This document shows positions 58,635-64,000 of a stretch of DNA of 64,000 nucleotides, one piece after another. Each line of letters opens with the position of its first letter. Within the stretch, counting starts at the first letter, position 1. A program made the translations under genes and the position numbers. The notes beneath the pieces were generated by a model. That model made no database searches, had not been told where the DNA came from, and was given only the letters and a program-made list of their open reading frames with translations. The stretch lies in assembly GCA_036381615.1 (NCBI GenBank), contig DASVCL010000002.1:1-64000 (forward strand), in the 5' to 3' direction. Source of the stretch: CALANV01 sp036381615 (lineage in GTDB: Bacteria > Pseudomonadota > Alphaproteobacteria > CACIAM-22H2).

Positions 58635-59819
58635 CTATCCGATGCGGTGGGCCGCGAGCACGTCGCGGTCGATGTCGACGCCGAGGCCGGGACCGTCCGG
58701 CACGCTGAGGCGACCGTCGGTCAGCGCGTGCGCCTCGCCGACGCTCGGTCTTACGAGCGACTCGCGCAGGGGATTGGCGTAGACCATGCACTCGAAGGTG
58801 CGAAAGGTCTCGGCGGCGGCGGCGAGCTGAAGACTGGCCGCGACGCAGATCGCGCCCGACCAGCCGACATGCGGCGCATAGGCGGTATGATGTATCGCCG
58901 CAAGCTCCGCAATGCGCCAGGTCTCGGTGATGCCGCCGACGCGCGTCACGTCGGGCTGGATGAGGCCGATGGACCGGTCGGCGAGGAGATCGAGCGCCTC
59001 GCTTGCGACGTAGTCGCTCTCGCCCGCGGCGAGCCGGATCGGCAGGTGATGCGCGAGCCGCGCGTAGCCGGCGCGGTCCTGCGGCACGATCGGTTCCTCG
59101 AAGAATCCGTAGCCGAGATCCGCCAGCGCGCGGCCGACGCGGAGCGCGTCGTCGACGTCGTAGGCCCAGTTGGCATCGGCATAGAGTGCGATGCGGTCGC
59201 CGGCGAGCCTGCGGACCAAAGCGGCGCGCGCGATCGCCGCGTCCACCGGCTGGCCGAGCTTTACCTTGATTTCGCGGAATCCCGCCGACAGCGCCGAAGC
59301 GACCTCGGCCTCGACGGTGGCATCGTCGAGCCAGTTGATGGAGGACGCATAGGCCGCAACCTCGCGGCGACCCATTCCGCCGAGGAGCCGGTGGATCGGC
59401 TGGCCCGCAGCCTTGCCCGCAAGATCCCAGAGCGCGATGTCGATGGCGGCAATGGCTTCGACCAGTTGCCCGCCGGGCCGCCCGGACAGGGCGGCGCGCA
59501 TCGTCCGCCACAACGCCCGCCGGTCGCGCGCGTCGCAGCCGAGAAGGCGCGGCGCCAGGACGTCGTCGACGAAACCGGCATAGGCCTTGGCCCCGCGCCG
59601 CGCCAGCCCCTCGCCCCAGCCGACAAGGCCGTCCTCAGTCTCGACCTCCACGACGAGGATCTCGACGGCCGGATAGTCGCCCTGCGACGTGCGCTGCGCC
59701 TTGGGCAGAACGACGCGGAGCGGATGGGCCGTGATCCGCGCGAGGCGAAGCGGCGCGTCGCTTACGACCGGGGGAGACGGATTCGCGCGCGCATGGGAAT
59801 CCCGCGGGGCTCGAAGCAT
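58635..59819 (-). CDS. Mandelate racemase/enolase superfamily dehydratase
   Basis: A 394-residue enolase-superfamily enzyme. Active-site residues are K185 and K187 (IKVKLG), metal ligands D215 (YADANW), E241 (FFEEP) and E267 (AAGESDY), and the D290/H317 dyad (IQPDVTRVGG; APHVGW). This pattern fits a sugar-acid dehydratase or racemase of the MR group. It leads the minus operon and faces the GntR gene. Confidence 0.92.
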   Translation of the reverse strand: MLRAPRDSHARANPSPPVVSDAPLRLARITAHPLRVVLPKAQRTSQGDYPAVEILVVEVETEDGLVGWGEGLARRGAKAYAGFVDDVLAPRLLGCDARDRRALWRTMRAALSGRPGGQLVEAIAAIDIALWDLAGKAAGQPIHRLLGGMGRREVAAYASSINWLDDATVEAEVASALSAGFREIKVKLGQPVDAAIARAALVRRLAGDRIALYADANWAYDVDDALRVGRALADLGYGFFEEPIVPQDRAGYARLAHHLPIRLAAGESDYVASEALDLLADRSIGLIQPDVTRVGGITETWRIAELAAIHHTAYAPHVGWSGAICVAASLQLAAAAETFRTFECMVYANPLRESLVRPSVGEAHALTDGRLSVPDGPGLGVDIDRDVLAAHRIG

Positions 59820-59840
59820 CCTTGTCTCCTCTCACGCACT

Positions 59841-59855
59841 ACTTATCCGATAAGT
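59841..59855. promoter_or_regulatory. Perfect palindrome, likely GntR operator
   Basis: ACTTATC-C-GATAAGT is a perfect 15-base palindrome midway between the divergent dehydratase and GntR genes. FadR-subfamily GntR sites are often of this size, so it is a good candidate operator for both operons. Confidence 0.7.
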
Positions 59856-59912
59856 TGCTTAGTTGCAATCCCGCTTAGCTTCCCTCATGATGAAAAGGAT
59901 GATGGACCAAGC

Positions 59913-60680
59913 ATGACTCAGCTCGATAACGGCCTCGATCCGACCGATGTGCTCGGCGCCGCCGGCGTCGTCCCGACGCGTCTTCGGCACCTGGTTCTCG
60001 AACGCCTGACCCAGGCGATCCTGGACGGACGGCTCAAGCCGGGGGACGCCATCCCGTCGGAAAGCCGCATCGCCGCGACCTTCGGCGTGAGCAAGCAGAT
60101 CGCCCGGGAGGCGATCCGGGAACTCGCGGCGATGGGCGTCGTCCAGATCCAGCAGGGCAAGGCCACGCGCGTCCGCGCGCTCGACGCGGAGCCGCTCGGG
60201 CGCTTCTATCGGTTCGCGGTGCGCGGCAGCGAGTCCGGCCTGATCGAGGCGATCGAACTCCGCCGCGTGCTCGAACCCCCGATCGCGCAGTTCGCGGCCG
60301 CGCGCCGCAGCGCGGCGGACGTGGAGCGGCTGCGCAACGTGCTCGCGCGCATGGAACGGAGCCTGGGCGACGTGCCGGCCTGGATCGAAGCGGATCTCGA
60401 TTTCCACGAACTGCTGTCGGAGATGGCCGGCAACCGGCTCATGCGCCTGCAGATGCGCGCCCTGCGTCCGGTGATCCGCGAGGTGATGGAGGCCTTCAAT
60501 TCCCGGGAGCCGCGCGGGCTCGCCGACTGGCGTGCGACCTATGATCGCCACGCCCGGATCTTTGCCACCATCGAGGCCGGGGACGGCGCCGCGGCGGCGC
60601 GGGCGATGACCAGTCATTTCGAGGCGGCGGACGCGGCGATCCAGGAGCTGTTTCCGCGGCCGCCGGCCGGCGGCCCATAG
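59913..60680 (+). CDS. GntR family regulator, FadR subfamily
   Basis: A 255-residue regulator. The winged helix (about 22-90) has AIPSESRIAATFGVSKQIAREAIREL, and the helical FCD domain follows with metal-binding positions in DLDFHELL, HARIF and TSHFEAA. Such regulators bind organic acids. It faces the dehydratase operon and precedes two binding-protein genes. Confidence 0.93.
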   Translation: MTQLDNGLDPTDVLGAAGVVPTRLRHLVLERLTQAILDGRLKPGDAIPSESRIAATFGVSKQIAREAIRELAAMGVVQIQQGKATRVRALDAEPLGRFYRFAVRGSESGLIEAIELRRVLEPPIAQFAAARRSAADVERLRNVLARMERSLGDVPAWIEADLDFHELLSEMAGNRLMRLQMRALRPVIREVMEAFNSREPRGLADWRATYDRHARIFATIEAGDGAAAARAMTSHFEAADAAIQELFPRPPAGGP

Positions 60681-60696
60681 CCACGCGAGAATCAAG

Positions 60697-60730
60697 AACG
60701 GGAGGAAACGAACAACGGGAGGAAACGAAC
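60697..60730 (+). repeat. 17-base tandem duplication of a ribosome-binding leader
   Basis: The sequence AACGGGAGGAAACGAAC occurs twice head to tail, ending exactly at the ATG. Each copy holds a GGGAGG Shine-Dalgarno, so the mRNA has two of them. Confidence 0.9.
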
Positions 60731-62044
60731 ATGGTGACAGAGATCTCGCGGCGCCTGCTGCTCGGCAGCGGCGCGGCTTTCATCGGTGCCAGCTTCATCC
60801 CGCTCGGAAGCCATGCCGCGCGCGCCCAGGCCAAGGGCGGACCGCTCAACGTCTTCGCCCATCGCGTGCATCAGACCGTCGCGACCGGCGCGCAGGGCGG
60901 CGACATCACCAAGGCCTGGTCGGAAAAGAACGGCGTCGCCGTACAGTGGACGACCTTCGACACGGGGCCGCTGCAGGATCGGCTCTTCCGCGAAGCATCG
61001 CTCGGCGAAACCTCGGTCGACGTCGGCTTCCTGCTCAACACCCAGGCCGTACCGCGCGTCGCGGACCTGTTCGAGCCGCTCGACGACTATATGCAGCGCG
61101 ACCCGATCGAGGATCCGGACGACGTGTTCCCGGGCCTCATGGAGGGAATGCGCGTCAGGGGCAAGCTGATCGCCATGCCGTTCCGCCATGCCTCGTCAGG
61201 CCTCCACTACAACGAGGAGCTTCTGGCAGAGAGAGGTTTCAACAAGCCGCCGTCGACGATCGAGGAACTCGCCGAGATGGCGAAGGCCCTGACCTACCGG
61301 CGCAGCGACGGGACGCCGGTGGTCGGCCTGGTCACGCCGGGTGTCACCTATCCCAACGTCATCGACATCGCGCGCGCCTGGAACGGCGACTTCGTCACCG
61401 CCGACTACAAATGCACGGCGGATCAGCCCGGGATGCTGAATGCCATCAAGCTGCTGCGCGAGCTCTTCGAGGCCGGCGCCTTCCCGCGCAACTTCGCGAG
61501 CCTATCGACCGAGGACGTGAATGTGTGGATGCAAACAGGCCGCGCGGCCATGAGCCTGCAGAGCATGGGCCGCAACCGCATCTACAACGATCCGCAGAAG
61601 AGCCGGTTTCCGGGCAAGATCAAGACGGTCGGCGTGCCGATCTCGGCGTCACTTGCATCCCAGTTCGACGTGGCGCCGGCGAAGGTCGAGTTCTGGGGCA
61701 TGGTCATTCCGAAGCGCGCGGCGCGGAAGGATCTCTCCTGGAGCTTCATCAAATCCATGCTCTCCAAGGAGAACACGCTGAAGGCCGCCCTCAACGGCAA
61801 CGGCCCGGTCCGCAACTCCACCTACGCGGATCCGGCGTTCAGCTCGCGCGTTCCCTACGCCGAGGAGGAGCGGCGCGTGCTCAAGGTCTCGCGCGTGCCG
61901 CTGCCGGCCTTCGACGAGGCGGCGCGCGCGGCCGATTACTTCAAGGAGGAGGCCGAGGCGGCCGTCCTCGGCATGAAGACGCCCGAGGAGGCGATGATCT
62001 CGCTGTGCCGGCGCGTGGCCCCGTTGCTCGCCTCCAGTCACTAG
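60731..62044 (+). CDS. ABC transporter substrate-binding protein 1 (Tat-exported)
   Basis: A 437-residue family 1 solute-binding protein. The Tat-type signal begins VTEISRRLLLGSGAAF, with cleavage near ARAQA (residue 33). The mature part starts LNVFAHRVHQTVAT and has DPQKSRFPGKIK. It is a paralogue of the next gene. Together with the permeases and the GntR gene it should deliver the catabolic substrate. Confidence 0.92.
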   Translation: MVTEISRRLLLGSGAAFIGASFIPLGSHAARAQAKGGPLNVFAHRVHQTVATGAQGGDITKAWSEKNGVAVQWTTFDTGPLQDRLFREASLGETSVDVGFLLNTQAVPRVADLFEPLDDYMQRDPIEDPDDVFPGLMEGMRVRGKLIAMPFRHASSGLHYNEELLAERGFNKPPSTIEELAEMAKALTYRRSDGTPVVGLVTPGVTYPNVIDIARAWNGDFVTADYKCTADQPGMLNAIKLLRELFEAGAFPRNFASLSTEDVNVWMQTGRAAMSLQSMGRNRIYNDPQKSRFPGKIKTVGVPISASLASQFDVAPAKVEFWGMVIPKRAARKDLSWSFIKSMLSKENTLKAALNGNGPVRNSTYADPAFSSRVPYAEEERRVLKVSRVPLPAFDEAARAADYFKEEAEAAVLGMKTPEEAMISLCRRVAPLLASSH

Positions 62045-62050
62045 GTTCGG

Positions 62051-62086
62051 GACGCGCCTTCAAGAGGAGACGCGTCTTCAGGAGGA
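62051..62086 (+). repeat. 18-base imperfect tandem duplication of a ribosome-binding leader
   Basis: GACGCGCCTTCAAGAGGA is followed at once by GACGCGTCTTCAGGAGGA (two differences). The second copy supplies the Shine-Dalgarno AGGAGGA six bases before the ATG. It repeats the pattern seen before binding protein 1 with a different sequence. Confidence 0.85.
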
Positions 62087-62092
62087 CACATC

Positions 62093-63391
62093 ATGGCAAT
62101 TCGCACCGCCAGCATGACGCGCCGACGCGCTCTGGGCCTGTCGGCGGCAACGGCCCTGGCGCTCGCGCTGCCGGGCCGGGGCCGCGCGCAAGCAAAGACC
62201 CTGACGGTCCTCGGCCACCGCGTGCATCAATCGGCCGCAAGCAACGGCCCCGGCGGCGATGCGACCGCGGCCTGGCGGCGGCAGACCGGCGCGCAGGTGA
62301 ACTGGGTGACGCTCGGCGACGTCAACGCGATCCACGAGCGGCTCCTGCGCGAGGCTTCGCTCGGGGAGACCGCGATCGACATGGCCTATCTCCTGAACGG
62401 ACGCGCTGTGCCGAAGAACCTGACGTTGTTCGAGCCGCTCGATGCCTTCATGGCAGCGCAGCCGGTCGAGGACTTCGCCGACTTCGCCCCCGGCCTCGTC
62501 GCGCCCATGCGCCACGGCAGCGCGCTCTACGGCGTGCCGGTCCGCCATGCGACAAACGCCCTGATCTACAACGAGGCGCTGTTCGAGGAGCGGGGCGTTT
62601 CGCTGCCCAAGACCTTTGAGGAGCTGATCGAGGCCGCCCGCAAGCTGACCTACACCCGCGCCGACGGCACGCAGGTCTATGGCATCGTGTTCACGCCGGT
62701 CTTCGCGTCGAACTTCCTCACGTTCGCGCGTGCGCTCGGCGGCGACTACATGACGCCCGACGGCAAGATCGTCGCCGCCGAATCCGGCATGGTGAAGGCG
62801 CTGTCGATCCTGGCGGATCTCTACCGGGCGGGCGTCCTGCCCCGGAACATCTCCGGCCTCAACAACGAGGAGGTGACGACCTGGATGCAGCAGGGACGGG
62901 CGGCGATCACCGTCAATCCGTTCGCGCGCCTCGTGACCTACAACGATCCGAAGGCGTCGCGCTTTCCCGGGCGGCTCAAGGCGTTCATCCCGCCGATGAC
63001 CGCCGACCTCGCGGGCAAGATGACGTTCGCGCCGACCGTCGAGTTCTGGTCACTGGTCATTCCGAAGAACGCCCGGCAGAAGCCCATCGCCTGGGAGCTG
63101 ATCCGCGCCCTGTCGTCGAAGGAAGGCACGCGCATCATGGCGCTCAACGGCAATGGTCCGACCCGGGTCTCGACCTATGACGATCCCGAGTTGCGGAAGG
63201 CCCTGCCCTATGCCGATCTCGAGGCGAAGGCCGTCGCCGCCGCCCGCATCCACCTGCCCGCATTCGACGAGCAGGCACGCGCCCACGACATCTTCGTCGA
63301 GGAGAGCCAGGCCGCGATGCTCGGCATGAAACCGGCGGACAAGGCGATGGCCGAGGCCGTTCGTCGCGTCAAGCCGCTGGTCAACATATAG
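62093..63391 (+). CDS. ABC transporter substrate-binding protein 2 (Tat-exported)
   Basis: A 432-residue paralogue of binding protein 1. The signal is MTRRRALGLSAATALALALP, cleaved near residue 32. The mature end LTVLGHRVHQSAAS, the LREASLGETAIDMAYLLN block and YNDPKASRFPGRLK are shared with protein 1. Two binding proteins for one permease pair suggest two related substrates. Confidence 0.92.
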   Translation: MAIRTASMTRRRALGLSAATALALALPGRGRAQAKTLTVLGHRVHQSAASNGPGGDATAAWRRQTGAQVNWVTLGDVNAIHERLLREASLGETAIDMAYLLNGRAVPKNLTLFEPLDAFMAAQPVEDFADFAPGLVAPMRHGSALYGVPVRHATNALIYNEALFEERGVSLPKTFEELIEAARKLTYTRADGTQVYGIVFTPVFASNFLTFARALGGDYMTPDGKIVAAESGMVKALSILADLYRAGVLPRNISGLNNEEVTTWMQQGRAAITVNPFARLVTYNDPKASRFPGRLKAFIPPMTADLAGKMTFAPTVEFWSLVIPKNARQKPIAWELIRALSSKEGTRIMALNGNGPTRVSTYDDPELRKALPYADLEAKAVAAARIHLPAFDEQARAHDIFVEESQAAMLGMKPADKAMAEAVRRVKPLVNI

Positions 63392-63613
63392 CCGGACGCG
63401 AACCGCCAGCGGGCGCAGGCATTCCGGTGCGACGTATTGCGATCAAGGGCGGCCGGTAGGCCGCGGCCGGCGGATCGGACGCGAAGACCGTGTGAGCCGC
63501 GATACCGCTGCCGCAGGGGAGACAGGCGGGCCATGAAGTCGACAGGACCTCATGGCGTGCCGGAGACCGTTTGATTGCCGCCATCCTTGCGACAGCGGTA
63601 TCATGATCCGACT

Positions 63614-64000
63614 TCAGTCCTCTTCGCCCTCGGCCAGCGCCTTGGTCATCTCGTAGAGCTTCTTGCGGACCTTGCGGTCGCTGATGCGGTAATAGACGCG
63701 TACGAGCTCGAGCGTCTCGCGCCGCGACATCGGATCGGTCTCGTAGGCGTCGGGCTCGGCTTCGGCCAGACCCTTGGCCGGACGGGCGCCGGCGGCCGCG
63801 GTCTCGGGCTCCATGTCGTCGAAGAAGTAGCTTACGGGCACGTCGAGCACGCGCGACAACTGAAACAGGCGAGAAGCGCTGATCCGATTGCTGCCCCGCT
63901 CGTACTTCTGTACCTGCTGAAAGGTTAGACCGAGGGCTTCGGCAAGCTGCTCCTGGCTGATGCCGAGCAATGTGCGCCGCAGTCGCATGCGCGCGCCCAC
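63614..64000 (-). CDS. Xre family regulator, N-terminus cut by window edge
   Basis: The visible 128 residues contain a helix-turn-helix (LLGISQEQLAEALGLTFQQV) and a tail with YFFDDMEP and ETLELVRVYYRI. It belongs to the alphaproteobacterial group like those ending 'KALAEGEED'. Other members have about 10-15 more N-terminal residues, so the true start is probably past 64000. The target is not known. Confidence 0.9.
   Translation of the reverse strand: MGARMRLRRTLLGISQEQLAEALGLTFQQVQKYERGSNRISASRLFQLSRVLDVPVSYFFDDMEPETAAAGARPAKGLAEAEPDAYETDPMSRRETLELVRVYYRISDRKVRKKLYEMTKALAEGEED

Overview
The window reads as chromosomal DNA of a GC-rich alphaproteobacterium, most likely of Rhodospirillales type. 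The evidence is gene order: mnmE-tatA-mnmG-rsmG-parA-parB with three perfect parS palindromes, hslV-hslU facing hisB-DUF2628-hisH-hisA-hisF-hisE-hinT, isocitrate lyase divergent from an ScfR/RamB-type regulator, and a DUF6489 gene. The parS cluster suggests the replication origin is not far away. No rRNA, tRNA, CRISPR array, insertion sequence or integrase was found.

Layout. (1) 1-3.3 kb: two overlapping TPM-domain genes and a DUF255 thioredoxin-like gene. Leucine codons here are mostly CTG and the intergenic repeat has a gammaproteobacterial flavour, so this stretch may be foreign or a contig join. (2) 3.4-7.2 kb: DUF6489, a 2Fe-2S ferredoxin, a frameshifted RTX remnant, a very acidic RTX/CHRD/EF-hand protein and a small membrane protein. 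(3) 7.3-17 kb: a DMT transporter, then the tRNA-modification/partition block (mnmE, orphan tatA, mnmG, rsmG, parA, parB) and a secreted PLD-like protein. (4) 17-27.4 kb: accessory genes, including LOG family, bactofilin, sterol desaturase-like, a degenerate HisKA_2 protein facing a lone receiver, DUF6134, lytic transglycosylase, tandem KTSC genes, PRC-barrel and a second RTX protein. (5) 27.6-34.7 kb: leuS, LysR/GNAT divergent pair, ScfR-like regulator/aceA divergent pair. (6) 35-42.8 kb: PAS_5 protein, hslVU, DoxX and the his operon. (7) 43-47.8 kb: TRAP transporter with an RraA-like aldolase, and an M48 lipoprotein protease. (8) 47.8-54.8 kb: a 29-residue histone-like peptide, a candidate small RNA, a PAS_5 pseudogene with an in-frame stop, APC permease, an exported SAM-methyltransferase-like protein, comM and a methyltransferase with a Trm112-like tail. 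(9) 54.8-63.4 kb: a catabolic island with SDR, a small beta protein, DUF6772, two sugar-type ABC permeases and an enolase-superfamily dehydratase, divergent from a GntR/FadR regulator and two paralogous Tat-exported binding proteins. The window ends in a truncated Xre regulator.

The strongest candidates for something undescribed are the catabolic island, which lacks an ATPase gene here, has two binding proteins each preceded by a tandemly duplicated Shine-Dalgarno leader, and carries a perfect operator-like palindrome. Next come the Asp-rich/QN-repeat RTX protein with a decayed relative beside it, the exported methyltransferase, the small RNA candidate at 48.68-48.75 kb, and the 29-residue histone-like gene.
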